From positions 14,527,001 through 14,591,000 of the forward strand of contig NC_083380.1 of the NCBI RefSeq assembly GCF_031755915.1: a DNA stretch of 64,000 nucleotides, given 5' to 3'. Under the pieces are notes generated by a model. The model worked only from the letters and a program-made list of their open reading frames with translations, ran no database searches and was not told the origin of the DNA. How positions within the stretch are numbered: the first letter of the stretch is position 1; each line of letters begins with the position of its first letter. Source of the stretch: Ziziphus jujuba. Taxonomy: Eukaryota > Streptophyta > Magnoliopsida > Rosales > Rhamnaceae. The translations under genes were made by a program, and so were the position numbers. Shown here piece by piece: positions 1 through 12,976 of the stretch.

Positions 1-13
1 ACGGGTCCTGACA
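1..13 (+). mobile_element. Terminal 13 bp of a gypsy-family LTR
   Basis: The first bases (acgggtcctgaca) match the right terminus of the LTR at 39869-43481, which also ends gacgggtcctgaca. The rest of the copy lies left of the window, so its TSD cannot be tested. The match is short but exact at the diagnostic end. Confidence 0.6.
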
Positions 14-196
14 TACAACAGTTATAACCTAGTTTTATACCTATAGAAATAAAACTGGTTAGCGTCAGATTCAAATTCCAATTCTTGTTGACATATATTC
101 TCTTGTTGTGAGGACCTATATAGAAACCATAATAGTTTGTACATGATGTGATTGTTCCAATTGCATAAAACTAATAAATAATACAGTTTTTTTGTG

Positions 197-2330
197 TCAC
201 CATTTATTAAGGATTGGACAGCTTCTTTTGTCGTGCGCTTGGTCAATTTTTCCACATCCATTGCAATGTCGACCTCTATACTTAGCAGCATTTGTTAGCT
301 TCTCTTTCTCCCCTTTTAATCTTCTTCCACATGCCTTTGCCCTCACCTGAGATGGGTCTTTCAGAGTTGTGTCATTAACATTACCACCTTTTTCAGAAAT
401 GCCTCCACTCTTTGTGCTACCACCTATGGATTTAAATTGATCAACCAAACTTTGCAGAGCATCATTCACAATTACAGGTGCCTCTTCATTTGACATGATG
501 CTATCAACGAGTTTTGAGAAAAGTTTGAACAGTTTGCTTCACCACGTTAAAATTGAACAACCTTTTCCAGTTATCTCTTAACCTTCCTTGTCGTATATCA
601 TTTGAGATTTTGCAACTCTAGTCCACCTTTTCATTATATATTGATTCGGTAGAGGAATATCACCAAAGAGTCGCAAAAATGCCAAAATATGTCTACATGG
701 AATCCCTTCACTCTTAAACTTTTTACAGCTACACGATGCATAGTCCAAAACTTTATCATAAGGAATTTCTTGAAACCTTGGAGCACCTCCATTTGGACAA
801 TTTTGGACCGTATACATTTTATGTGTAACTCATCTTGAAACGTATAAAAAATCTTGTGTGTGTATATCTCAGTCATTTGCTTCTCCATTTCCAATGGCTG
901 TTTCAAAACAGGCTTCTCATTAATATCAACATGATCAGCATTTAAGTCTTCGTGATGTTGATGTGCAAGTGCCTTATTAAATCAAAGTATAAAATCCATC
1001 AATAAATTTTTCTTCGAAATGTACCTCTTGAAAATGCATGAGAGCTTTCTACACGTTGGCTGCTTGACATTCCAACTGAAAATACATGATTAACATATGC
1101 CGGCACCCATCTTGAACGTAGTTCAAATATTGACTTTAACCATTCATTGTCATGTAGGTTTTCATTTTTGATGATAGAAGCCCATTTTCTTTCAAACTCT
1201 TCCGGACGTTCTGATTCCCAAATGCAGTATTTGAAATCCTTGTAAAAATCTCTGTAAGTGATTGTATTTAAATATATAGAAAACTTCTCAAGTATGTGCC
1301 AACTACAATACCTATGGAATGTATTCGGTAAACTCTGAGCTACAGCCTTTGTCATTGTAGGATCTTGATCGGTGATAATCATCTTTGGGGTTTTTGCAGG
1401 CATGCTCTTCTTTAATAACTCAAATAACCAAACAAAAGATTCAGTTCTTTCATCGCTTAAGAATGCACATGCAAATATCACTATTTGACCATGATTGTAA
1501 ACCCCAATTAAAGGTGCAAATATCATACCATACTGATTAGTGTTGTATCAAATACCACTACATCACCAAAACATCCATAAGCCCATTCATCATCTGCATC
1601 TATTTCAAAAATAAATGATGGATCCTTTTCTTGCTCTGTTAGGAAATATTTTTTCAATAGTTCTGCATCTTTTCCCCACATTTCATTATGCAACTTAGCT
1701 TCGTAGTTATAAATATCCTTCTTCGTACACCCAATATTCTCTATACCCCCAGCTTCAAATTCAAGAATACTTATTTATTGGTGAGTTGGCACGTTTGTTG
1801 TTGAAAACTGTTGTGTTAGTGATTTTTTGGCTTCAGACACATTACGATGTGACCTTAATAAATATACTTTTTTAGGGCTTCATAATGGATGACCGTGCTC
1901 TTCAACAAATACACTAATGACATATTTCACCATTTTGGACATAACCACGGCTAATTTTGCCTTAAAATTATCTCTTGTTATCCCCTCACACCTTTTTTTC
2001 TTCCTGCCCTTTGTAGAAGATTCTCCTTCTTTATAACAAACGAATTCTTTCCTTATAACTTTATTGGTACCTTTACGTCTATTACTAGAATTGCTACGAA
2101 CACTAAATCCCGCCTCTTTTGAATACTTAATGTAAAACTCAAGTGCCTCATCTATCGATATAAACTCTTGTCCAATCGTTGGTTTTAAGTTTTCCAACAC
2201 TTGGAGAATGTAAATATCATCAATGTCATTAGAGCATGATAGCAGGGATATTTCTACATCGCCAGCATGATGATTATTTGCTTCATACTATAAATCATTC
2301 AAGTTGCCATCTGAGATAATAAAATCAACA
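197..2330 (-). pseudogene. Decayed FAR1/FHY3-like (MULE-derived) transposase gene
   Basis: Read on the - strand, fragments in different frames line up in the order of a FAR1-related/MULE transposase. Residues encoded at 1880-2200 form a FAR1-type DNA-binding region rich in Lys/Arg with Cys (FVCYKEG, KKKRCEG). The stretch 1535-1770 continues in another frame (KYFLTEQEKDPSFIFEIDAD). 999-1526 is the MULE transposase core with ITDQDPTM and a CSWHILEKF motif. 578-817 carries a SWIM zinc finger (CSCKKFKSEGIPCRHIL). 197-496 ends in a small Cys/His cluster (CNGCGKIDQAHDKRSCP). FAR1-family proteins are transcription factors domesticated from Mutator-like transposases. At least three frame changes break this copy, so it is inactive. 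No terminal inverted repeats were recognised, so I cannot say whether it was a mobile MULE or a duplicated host FRS gene. Confidence 0.85.
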
Positions 2331-3026
2331 TATGATCATTATTAATTTCCATATAATACATTTCAATCCACTTACAAATCACACTTACTGACTACTTATA
2401 ATTTATATAACATGCTATTAATCATTAATGCCACAGGGAAGGGATGGAAGCATAGATTTTACAATAATGAAGCTCACAGGGAAGGGATGGAAGCAATCAA
2501 AATTAATAGATGAACATGTATAAAACAAGTGAAACCTTGGCTTCCCACAATTGGAGCTTCCTCTTCTCCTCTGTCCATGTTTCTTTCCCCCTTTTTTTTT
2601 TCCCTAAATCAGAAACAAAAAGAAATTCATTAATATACATTGTCAGAATTTAAAATATTTATCTTTAAATATAACGGATTATACTTAATGATTACGATGC
2701 AGGAAATTAAATACTAACCTTTAACCCCAAGTATGGTACCGCCGACTGCCGTGCGACGTTCGGAACGGTGGCCGATTCGGAAGGATTAAGGATTTTTGGA
2801 ATGGTCAATGGATTTTTGAAATGGTCAAGTCGGGCCTCCTGCTACACTGTTTGGTGAAAAATTTATGATGATTGGTGGAAAATTTTAAACGGCCAGATAT
2901 GTGTGAAAATATGGTGTGCGTGAGGCAGGAAATGAATAGCGGGAATGTTAAAGGAATGTAAAATTTCCCGCAATTATTTCTCATGTGTGACAAAATTTAA
3001 CCTGAGCCGTTTGCGAGACTCATTGT
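2331..3026. other. Non-coding flank with a 21-bp direct repeat
   Basis: No coding region is recognised. A perfect 21-bp direct repeat (cacagggaagggatggaagc plus one more a) occurs at 2432-2452 and 2475-2495, 43 bp apart. The GC-richer part at 2730-2830 has no recognised content. This may be the 5' flank of the FAR1/MULE remnant. Confidence 0.5.
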
Positions 3027-3172
3027 TGTAACATCCCACATCGGTTGGAGAGGGGCACACCTCTCCCTTCAAGACGCGTTTTGACAAAACCTTGAGGCCA
3101 GGGGGGAGAGAGGGAATGAACCCTGGGCCAAAGAGGACAATATCTTGATGCGGGTGGTACTGGGCTGTTACA
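3027..3172 (+). repeat. TRIM 5' LTR
   Basis: 146 bp with TGTAACA...TGTTACA ends, followed at once by the tRNA-Met primer-binding site. Confidence 0.93.
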
Positions 3173-3173
3173 G

Positions 3174-3187
3174 TTGGTATCAGAGCC
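3174..3187 (+). promoter_or_regulatory. Primer-binding site of TRIM (tRNA-iMet)
   Basis: TTGGTATCAGAGCC immediately follows the 5' LTR. This is the usual plant retrotransposon primer site, complementary to the 3' end of initiator tRNA-Met. Confidence 0.9.
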
Positions 3188-3238
3188 GGACCCGGATCGG
3201 TGTGCCAGCGAGGACGCTGGGCCCCAAAGGGGGAGGAT

Positions 3239-3384
3239 TGTAACATCCCACATCGGTTGGAGAGGGGCACACCTCTCCCTTCAAGACGCGTTTTCACAAA
3301 ACCTTGAGGCCAGGGGGGAGAGAGGGAGTGAACCCTGAGCCAAAGAGGACAATATCTTGATGCGGCTAGTACTGGGCTGTTACA
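3239..3384 (+). repeat. TRIM 3' LTR
   Basis: 146 bp and about 97% identical to 3027-3172, preceded by a polypurine tract. Confidence 0.93.
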
Positions 3385-3466
3385 TTGTAATCCGATAGCA
3401 AAGCAATTTCCCACGTTTTTGGACCGCACCTTTTTCGTTCGGTTAGTCTTGACCATAGAATGACTC

Positions 3467-3487
3467 TATATATATATATATATATAT
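3467..3487. repeat. (TA)n microsatellite
   Basis: Uninterrupted TA dinucleotides. Similar runs occur at about 15438-15460, 17104-17128, 24921-24942, 25444-25468 and 53365-53382. Confidence 0.95.
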
Positions 3488-4620
3488 TATCATTTACAGT
3501 AATTTTTTTTATTTTAAAATTTAAAATTTAAAATTTTCTAAGTATAGATGTAAATATCTTACAACTAAGTTAATTTTATTTGATACAATCAAAGGGTATT
3601 TTGGAATTTACATTTGTTAAATTACATATTTTTTATAAAATAAAATTTCACCTATATACATTAAAAAAAATTAAAAAATAATGACTTTTTTTTTTTTTTT
3701 TGGGTTACATGTTTGGGGGAGGGGGGATTTTTTATCTAGTTGGACATTTCAATCTAGATATGAAAGTGTAATTCCAATGATTTTAGAGCACCTTTAATGG
3801 TTTTATTGATTGAAGTTTATGTGATAATGAGTTTGGAAGGTATAGAGCTTAGTTGGCATAATGTTTTTCAATCAACAAAATCTATTTAAATTTTTCTCCA
3901 ATAAGTTCTATTTAGAATTTTAAATTGTTTGAGTTGGTATGTCAGAAGGTGAGATAAGTGGAGATAAGAGAGAAAAGAGATTGTAAATTGATGAGAGATG
4001 AGAGAGAAGAGGTTGAATTTATAACTTACATTGTCTAATAGATTTTTTTACAAGTAATTGGCCTATTAATACGCTTTTATTTTTTTTAATGCCATATTAA
4101 CTCTATAAAGGTCTTAAAGCATCTTCAATGTCTCTGACTATTATTAATTTTTTACCACATAAGAAAAATAAACAAGCACTCAAAAAACTTTTTCCAATGA
4201 GTTTGTCTTGACACTCTGTCAAACCATATAGTAAGATAAACATAGATATTGTCCAGGTAACTCTTTATTTTTAAAGAGTCTACTTAGAATTTGTAAAGTT
4301 TCTTTAAAAATAAAATTTTACTTAAAAAGTTAATTTTTTATTTCAAAAAGGAAAAAAATTTAATAAATATATGTAATAAATAAATAACCATAAATAGTCT
4401 TCACTATATTATCATTAGAAAAAAATTTTAAATTACTTATAAATTTATACTTTCTAAATTTAAATAATATCAATTTCTATACTAATAGGTTGTAATTCAT
4501 TAATAAGTTATAATTCATGTTTAACAATGATAATACTTTTACCCATATCGTTGGAGTTTTTTCAATTTTTTAAATTGTCTAATCGTTTGATTTTTTCTCT
4601 TTTAAATCAAGTTTGATGGT
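3488..4620. repeat. Intergenic block duplicated at 26108-27000
   Basis: AT-rich and non-coding. It aligns along its length with 26108-27000. For example, both copies have a run around tagagca(c/t)ctttaatg followed by gataatgagtttgga and gcttagttggcataa. It lies upstream of PsiSABATH-1, and the partner lies upstream of the copia element in front of PsiSABATH-4, so it marks the left part of a duplicated block. Confidence 0.75.
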
Positions 4621-5895
4621 CGAGAAAAGACAAAATAAAATCTCACATGTCAGTCCCTCTTTCTCCTTTAAGTTGTTCTCTCTCATTTCCGTCTTAAGTT
4701 CCCTGTTTACTAAATCTCATTCTTTCCTCACATCTACCGGAGCCAGTGGACCTTGTTATTTGCCGGAGTCAACTTTTTGTATCTCTCTCTCTCTCCCTCT
4801 TTCTCTCTCTCTAACTCAATCAAACCAACTATTTTAATCCATAAAATAACCATCAATCAAATCAACTAGGAAAACATAAAAACAAAACCAAACAACGAAA
4901 TGCTTCTTGGCATCTTTGCCTGCTCCACAATCTTAACCTTTAAGCTACCAAAAATGTGTCGCTTTCTTCATTTATTGTGGATTGTGCAAGCAATATTATT
5001 GACCATGGAATAATTTATATATGAAAATTTTGACAGATTATTCATGCACCGAAACTAGAATATGTAGGAATTTGTGAATAGAAATTATAAATATTATTTA
5101 TTTATTTGATTGCTATAATATTTAAAATATTAAAGTTTTATTTTAAAATAAATAAATAAAAAACAAAATAAGAAAAAATAGTCTTTTAGTAAAAGAATAC
5201 ATTTTCAGAGTGGAAATATGTCTGTTATTGGAAATGAAACAATTTTAAATTTTAACACTTCGTATATTCTAAAGCATTGGATTTCTTCATATAGATACAA
5301 TTTTTCCTATAATAACTAATATATTTCTACAACTGATAAATAACAACAGAAAGAAATATTTGTTATTTTTGTTTTTTGCATCATTTTTTCACAAAACAGA
5401 GAGAGAGTGAAACACAAAGTTGTTCGTTGTTTCTGGAAATTTGGAGTGCTATTATTCTCAAAAAATAGTCATTGTATCTCGGGAGACATTCGCCATCTAT
5501 CAATCCGTTAAGCACCAGTGCGGGGTGAAAACTGTCTTAAAGCTAAAGAATCAAATTCTTGTCTCGACTAACAGGTTTTTCTATCATTTTCTTCTTGTGT
5601 ATGTGTATTTGATATTTATATATTTAGCAGTAGAAACCCATATATAGGACAACAGAATATAGTTAATACTATAAAAATAAAATATCAAGAGACTTATTTT
5701 ATGTTTATATTTTAAAATATTAAGTGTTTAAAGTATTAACTTTTGTGGCCAGCTTGAACTTCGATTATATATATTTGGTATCACCCCTAATCCACACCAT
5801 GAGGTTTTGGCTTGGAAAAATGTTCCCTCTTTAGATTAGATAAATCATTGCAACTTTATCCAAATAAAATATATAGAGATATACATATCATATAC

Positions 5896-5928
<33 letters not shown>

Positions 5929-6170
5929 TAAATATACATATTAAACTATACATGTTTGGTACTCAATTATTTGTGGGTGAAGAAACTAAGGAAGCACAGA
6001 GAGAGTCTTAGTACAAGGTACTCAATTAATTAATAATATTTGAATTTAAAGTATGTATGAATTAACAAACGTCTAGCTTATCGAATTTGGAGACTAGAAA
6101 TAGCGATTTATTGAACCATCATGTAGAAATATATTTACACAGCACATAGAGAGAAATAGAAGAAAGAGAG
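4613..6170 (+). promoter_or_regulatory. Upstream region of PsiSABATH-1, shared with PsiSABATH-4
   Basis: Homologous to 38850-39855 in front of PsiSABATH-4. Both hold gagaaaagacaaaataaaat, a CT-rich leader, ccgaaactagaatat and a final AT-rich stretch before the ATG. The main difference is an extra 590 bp at 5064-5653 here. It differs from the upstream region shared by the two intact genes. No core promoter can be assigned confidently. Confidence 0.6.
5064..5653. mobile_element. Unclassified 590-bp insertion with 7-bp direct repeat
   Basis: Compared with the homologous PsiSABATH-4 upstream region, where ctagaatat runs straight into agttaat near 39353-39366, this copy holds 590 extra bases. They are flanked by AGAATAT at 5057-5063 and 5654-5660. 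The repeat suggests a target duplication, but a deletion between short repeats in the other copy is also possible. No terminal inverted repeats, poly-A tail or clear protein homology was seen. Confidence 0.5.
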
Positions 6171-6704
6171 ATGGCAGCCGAGGAAACAGAGATTCTAAAA
6201 GAAGCTTATCCAATGACGGGTGGAGATGGCCACTACAGTTATGCCAAGAACTTTACACATCATGTCTATATTTCACCTCTTATATATATAATGTATATAT
6301 ACATTATACAAATTCTCAAGTGATGCCCTCCTGGTAGAAAACTACTTTGACATCATTTTTTAGCTTTTGAATTGCTTTAAAAACAAAAATGAAGGTGCAG
6401 ATGATGGGTTCTATGTATGTTGTGTCAAATTTGGTGTCCAGACTTAATTATCCCATAAAAATCATACTTTCAAATTTCTAAAGTACGATTATAATTATGA
6501 GTATATTTTATCTACATATTGTACTAGGTATTAACTATGATAGAAATACTGGTAGAAAAGCTTGTTGTTTGGGTAAACTATTAATTGTGTACTGAATTAG
6601 CAAAACTTGATATGTTTCTGTAGAGAAAAGCTACCAATTTCGCCAAAGAATTGATAAAGGCAGCAATTGCAGAGAAGCTTGACAAAGAAGTCTTACTTTC
6701 TTCC

Positions 6705-7175
6705 ATAATAAATTTCATTAATCATAAATTACTGACTCCAAACGCAGCCATTGATAAATTAAATCTTTAATTCTGCAAAATAGAAAACAACAGAAGGTAG
6801 CGTCTATGGACACACTACTCTTAAATCACTGTCTAACTGATCTCTGAAAACCTTAAAGATAGAGTCTGTATATGTTTGCTTGCCCTAGATCTTCTATAGT
6901 TTCTGCAAGTCAGACTCAACCATTAATTTTAACGCACACCAAAATAATAATAATTTTGTAATATAATAATAATAGAAAAATATGGGTAAGTCATTGGGTT
7001 TATAAAAAGAGTTGGTCCTCCAGCCCAATAGGCTAACGAGAGTATTACAAAGAGTGTGCGATCAAGGACCCTACTATAAAATAATAAAATAAGCCAGTCC
7101 CATTAATAGAATAAATGGACCCTATAAGTGAGTAATTGATTATACTAAGTATACAAATTATTTATTTATTTAACA
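6705..7175 (-). repeat. Copia 3' LTR, outer end truncated
   Basis: Matches 13020-13470 (shared gcagccattnataaattaaatc and many further blocks). It ends tttatttatttaaca like its partner but lacks the first 45 or so bases. Confidence 0.85.
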
Positions 7176-7757
7176 TTCTCACATTTGAACTGCATAATCA
7201 TCATCATATATAATCCATACTCATTTACTACAGAATCTCATGCACTATAATACCATTTCATCCAAATATATAACATGATGACATGGCACAACAATATACT
7301 AGACTAGATAGTAGAGATTCTCTCAGTAAATCTTCCAAAACATGATACTATTTCAACTGAGCACTTTGCATGCTATAAACTCAGTCTAGGTAATAAAGAT
7401 TTACCTAACCATGTTCAATCCCCCAACACACTATCCCATTTCATCCGAGCACATTGTGTATCAATATGATCCAACAATATACTCAAAATAGATAGTAGGG
7501 ACTCACCATGGCACCAGTGGATCAACATACACATATACATAGACTAAAAGTCTCAACAGGCCTGTGAATATAAGTAGTAATAATATGTGTAATAAATCAT
7601 CTCATAAATCAATAATGATCTACATACATCAATGTATCAAAGTACTCAAAAAAATAAATAATACTCAACATGGATATGACTACAGAATATATAATATACT
7701 TTCACTGACCCACAGCAGTCTTAACTACCTAACAATCCCATACAGGATACATGCTTC
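7176..7757. other. Copia 3' non-coding region
   Basis: AT-rich sequence between the element's 3' LTR and the end of its pol remnant. It has no recognisable coding content, and a strong polypurine tract was not evident. Confidence 0.5.
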
Positions 7758-10241
7758 TCAAATATGCTCTACTGGTAAGGCCTTGTTCAGTGGATCTGCC
7801 ACTATACTGTAAGTAGGCGTGTGAACTATAGTAATGAGGCCCTCTTCAACTTTCTCCTTTACCATAAAATATTTTACATCAATGTACCTTGCACTAGGGG
7901 TACCTTTTAAATTATTGGAGAAAGACAATGCTGCAGTATTGTCACAATACATCATAATAGGCCTCTCAATGGAGTCATTACTCCTAAATCACGAATAAAT
8001 TTTCGAAGCCAAACTGCATGACGAGTAGCCTCATAACACACCATATACTCTGCCTCCATAGAAGACAATACTATCACTGACTACTTGGTACTCCTCCAAA
8101 ACATAGCACCTCCTACCATGATAAATATATATCCAGTGGTAGATTTCTTATCATCCACATAGCCTTTATAATCTGCTTCACTGTAACCAACTACATCAAG
8201 GGAGTTGGGACATCAATATGTCAACATACGATCTTTAGTACCCTGAAGATACCTAAAAACCTTTTTAACTTCTTGGTAATGAATAGGACAAGGATTGCTC
8301 ATAAATCTACCAAGCACATCCACAACAAAAGCTATATCAGGCCGTGTACAAACTTGAGCATACATCAAACTACCCACTACTAAAGAATAGCAAACATTTC
8401 TCATCACCATCCTCTCTTTATCATTCTTGGGATGCTGATTCTTAGAAAACCTTTCACCTTTCGTGATTGGTACACTTCCAGGAGAATAATTATGCATATA
8501 AAATCTCTTAAGGATTCTATATATATAGGCTCTCTGAGACAACTACAACACATAATTAGTCCTATCTCGAACAATCTTGATGTCCAAAACAAAAGAAACC
8601 TCACCAAGTTCTTTCATGTCAAAATGGTTGCATAACATCTACTCTGTCTCAGCCAATAAGTCAATGTCATTGGTAGCCAAAAGTATGTTATCAACATACA
8701 ACACCAGAAATATAAAATTGCTCCCATTGACCTTCATATATATGTACCTATCAACAACATTCTTCTTAAAACCATTTTTGGTGACAACCTAATCAAACTT
8801 GAGATACCATTGCATCGAAGCCTGTTTAAGATCATAAATTGACTTCTTAAGCTTACAAACCAAATTACCATTCCCTGTTTACTGGAAGCCAACTGGTTGA
8901 ACCATATATACATCCTCATATAAATCACCATTCAGAAAAGCAGTTCTGACATCCATTTAATGCAACTCCAAGTAATAATGCACCACAATTTCCATAATAA
9001 TTCTAAAAGAATCCTCTGTGTAATCAACTCATTCCTTCTGGCTAAACCCTTTGGCTACAAGTTTAGTCTTATACCTCTCCACTTGACCATGAGAGGCTCT
9101 TTTAGTCTTAAAGACCCATTTGCAACCTATAGGCTTGCTACCCTATGGTAACTCAATCAATGCCAAAATCATCTTCAAAATAAACAGCCCTATCTGATTC
9201 CACAATTTTGGTGGTGTGAGATGGACAAAAGAATCTTGAAGCCCTAAATCCTATACAATAGCCAACAAAATATCCACTTATAGTTTTAGGATCCAACTTC
9301 TTAATTTGGGGATTATAAATCCTTACTTCAGCTTTGCAACCCCATACTAAAAAATGGTGCAAATTAAGCTTTCTTCCTGATCACAACTCAAAAGGAGTCT
9401 TAAGAATGGATTTACTTGGAACTTAATTCAAAATATAAGCTATCATCCCTAAAGCCTCTCCCCACAAGTAATCTGGTAAACTAGAATTTGCCAACATAAA
9501 TCGCACCATATCCAACAAAGTGCGATTCTTCCTCTCATCTATGCCATTCTGCTGAGGAGTACCAGGTATTGTATATTGCGCATCAATGCCACACTCAAGT
9601 AAATATATTGTAAAAGGCCCTAGGCTTCATCTAGTTTCATCATATCTGCCATAAAACTCACCACCTCTATCAGACCTCACAGCCTTTATCTTCTTATTCT
9701 TTTGAAACTCCATCTTTACCTTAAACTCCTTAAAAGCAACTAAAAAATCCGATTTCTCACAAATAAGCTCAACATATTCATAACGAGAAAAATCATTAAT
9801 GAATGTAATAAAATACCTATAACCACCCAAAGCAATTGGTGTGAAAGGTCCACATATATCAGTATAGATTAATTCCAAAACATCTCTACACCTTGTTATC
9901 TTATCTTTTCTAATCTTGGAAGTTAGCTTCCCTTTCACACATTCAACATAAATTGACAGGTCGGAAAAATCAAGATTAGAAAGTATTCCATCCTTCACTA
10001 ACATTTCCATTCTGTACCTAGAAATATGTCCCAAATGCTTATGCCATAATATTGAGAAATTATAATTAACTCTTGGACGTTTAGAAGTAACACTATAATT
10101 AACAGAATAATTCAAACTATTATTAAAAAAATCAAGTCTGTCTAAATTGCCACATAAAGTTTCAAAATCAACAACTTTATCATCCTTATACATCGCAACT
10201 TTGTTATTACCAAATAAAAAACTAAAATCTTGACTATCCAA
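7758..10241 (-). pseudogene. Copia pol remnant (integrase, RT, RNase H)
   Basis: On the - strand, 9627-10241 holds a GAG-pre-integrase motif (LWHKHLGHISRYRMEMLVKDG) and an integrase core with DICGPF and RSDRGGEF. 9153-9362 matches the region after integrase (WGCKAEVRIYNP, GYFVGYCIG). 8213-8542 is the RT C-terminal part (VGSLMYAQVCTRPDIAF, KKVFRYLQGT). 7758-7955 is the RNase H end (YCDNTAALSFSNN, ADPLNKALP). The RT catalytic part between about 8550 and 9150 is scattered over frames. The domain order is diagnostic of Ty1/copia. No fragment is long enough to be functional. Confidence 0.9.
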
Positions 10242-10544
10242 AAGAGAAATAAATAATAAGTTTATACTTATTGAAGGTATATTTGGAAACTTCTTGTAAT
10301 TCTAAAACATATCCAGTGGCAAGCTTCAACTTGATTGTTCCCATGATATCCACCTTCACTCTTGAGCTATCTCCCATATAAACATGCTGCTTAAGATTGG
10401 TTGGCTCCCTTTACCTTATCATCCCCTACAATGAATTAGTAACATGAATTGTTGCTTCAGTATCAAGCCACCAAGTATTCATAGGCACATAAATAATATT
10501 GGTCTCAATTATTAAAATATTACCTTTCTTTTCTTGCTTTCCCT

Positions 10545-11470
10545 TTAAATGCCAACAATGTTTCTTCTTGTATCCAACTTTATTGCAATAGCCAACCTTC
10601 CATTAATGTAGGCTTTCCTTTCTTCTATGTGATGAGCTCCATCCCTAGGTCCTTTTGGCTTTATACCAAAAAACTTCTTTTTATTGGGCTTAAATCTTTG
10701 TCTAGGCTTAAATCCTTGTCCAGGCTTGAATCTTTGTCCTTTCTTTTGGAAAAACTTCTTGGACTTATCTATCTGATGTGATACCATAGTAACGGATCTC
10801 GATCTGCTTAGCTTAATATCATCCTCCTCCTTGATAAGAATAGCAGTCAATTCCTCCAAGTTACAACCTTCTTTCTTAGTATTCAAACTAGACCTTATAT
10901 TATCAAATTGAGATGGAAGACTTTTCATTATAGAATAGATCATGAATTCTTTTCCAATGTCCATCTTAAAGTTCCTTAACTTATTATAATAAGACGAAAG
11001 TAACATAATATGGTCCCTTGCTATTTTAATTCCATTTTACTTAGCAACTAATGATGTTTCTCATTCATATCAAACTTGATAAATGTCTTTCCTATATCAT
11101 CAAGAAGTTCCTTTGCAGTTTCCACCTTTGGAATACTTGCATAAATTGATTCATCCAAATGATTCTCCATCATCATCATGCAGTACTTATTAGAATGTCT
11201 CCAATCTTTTTAAAGTTTCCTAACTGCTGCACTACTTTCATTAGTTGGTATCTCTGGTGGATCTATCTCCAAAGCCAAATCCAATTTCATAAAGGTCAAA
11301 TTCATAACCAATGTCTTTTTCCACTTCTGATAATTTATCTCATCTAATTTCATCATGGTAGTCATAGACAGAACATTCGGGGTGCTACTAACTGTGAAAA
11401 TAGTAAACACAATCAAGCATTTAATATATATAAAACAATAACTATTTTCAAGCCCATCAACACAAAACAT
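10545..11470 (-). pseudogene. Copia gag remnant
   Basis: Two - strand fragments make up a copia gag. 11210-11470 contains the N-terminal signature (LDEINYQKWKKTLVMNL). 10545-11006 continues the UBN2-type gag (MKSLPSQFDNIRSSLNTKK, LEELTAILIKEE) and then a Lys/Arg-rich tail. The expected CCHC zinc knuckle is not recognisable. The stretch 11007-11209 is out of frame. Confidence 0.8.
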
Positions 11471-12976
11471 AAAATATCAATATCGCTAGGGTCTTTGTAG
11501 CACTTAAGATAACCTTTCATAGGTCAGAGACAGTCAACCAAATTACCACAATCAAATGCATTAAACTAAATTACCGATAGGGTAAATTAGAACCTGCGAT
11601 TCATGGCATTCAATCAACTTCCACTACCATTCTAGGCATCATACAAAGCAACTAAAACCACCGGCAGGGAAGCCTAATTACCCATATAGACCCTGGTTAA
11701 TAAGTGGAAGAAAATCAACATATTGGCAATTTCATTAAATAGGAAAATATCAAACATCCCATATACTATGCCAACACACATTACATAGGTACACATAATG
11801 CAGGCAAAATAAATCTCATGACAGATAAATACTTAAAATCTGACACTACTATACCAATTAGGTACAAAACTTCTTTAGGAAAAGCTAACACAATCAAATT
11901 CTGAACATATATATTTAAATTTAATTCAAAAAATTTGGAATAAAATAATTAAACAGATAAACAAATGAACTAATAACTCCAATAAACAAATAAATAAATA
12001 ATAATTTTTTTTTTGTTTTTGTTTTATCAGAATGAAATCGAACAATAGACAAAATAAATAATTAATCAACAATAAATTAAATAAATAAGTAATAAAGCCA
12101 TATAAAAGATGAATTAGAAAAGAAGAAAAAAAAATTTTTTTTTTAAAATTCGGTTGGTGACATCAACACGATGACATCAACACAACAGTTGCTAACATCA
12201 GCGTGATGATGTCAGCAAATGGCACAAACCAATTTCACACAAAAAATCATGTGAATCTTCTTCCCTATCCAACCGGGTCGCAGTTCGACCCGTTTTGCTG
12301 GGCAACAGGTCATGCAACCTGCCTGTAATTGGCTTTTCTGGCTGTTGTTTTCTTCAATTTTGGTACCAATATAATCCTTAAGGTGTGGGCAATATTATTC
12401 ATTGATTAATTTGGCCCAAAGATCCATAAATTTTAACTCCCAATCATAATGAAATTCAGCCTCCAAACTTAAGTTTTTTTTTTCTTTAATTAATATTAGG
12501 AAAAATTAAGTGTTTCAATTCATAATTAGGGCTCCCAAAAAAAAAAAAAATTATTCCATTCAACTCAGTAAACACAATCCCAGATCAAGATTTGTCGAGA
12601 AACAATTATTTTTTTTTTTTTTGTTAATCCAAAATAGTAACCAGACATGTATATATGTTCACCAAATACATAATCTTAAATTTCATAATTCACACATGTA
12701 TACAAATCAAGAAAAGAAAAGAAAAGAAAAATTAATGTAAGGCAACGTATATATATTTAGAACACACAAATAATCAATGGCCTAATGGTAATTATCCGAT
12801 GCTCAAACAGCTTTGTACTATTTAATATAATTACATATCAATATACTGATCATCAATGACCGAATACATATATATATATATAATAATAAATCAATATTCA
12901 CAATGGCAATCCAGTCAATATAACAAAAAATTGTAAAAGAATTTAGTATGTATATTAACCATGCTATGATACCAAT

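Larger units (their letters stand above)
3027..3384 (+). mobile_element. Complete TRIM retrotransposon (358 bp)
   Basis: Two 146-bp LTRs lie at 3027-3172 and 3239-3384, differ at only about five positions, and each run from TGTAACA to TGTTACA. The 66-bp internal region begins, one to two bases after the first LTR, with a primer-binding site TTGGTATCAGAGCC (3174-3187), complementary to plant initiator tRNA-Met. It ends with a purine-rich tract (AAAGGGGGAGGAT) against the second LTR. TTGT flanks both sides (3023-3026 and 3385-3388), a 4-bp target duplication that can be read as 5 bp (ATTGT). With no coding capacity, this is a terminal-repeat retrotransposon in miniature and depends on another element's proteins. 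No 5S-like sequence was seen in the LTR, so it is not Cassandra. Confidence 0.93.

Noticed and set aside
197..2330. Functional FAR1/FHY3 transcription factor
   Set aside because: Domains are recognisable but lie in several frames with stops, so it is called a pseudogene.
3174..3187. tRNA-like sequence TTGGTATCAGAGCC
   Set aside because: It is the primer-binding site of the TRIM, complementary to tRNA-iMet, and no cloverleaf surrounds it.
2974..3456. 160-aa - strand open frame
   Set aside because: It spans both LTRs of the TRIM, so its internal protein repeat is just the LTR duplication. No homology to a protein family.
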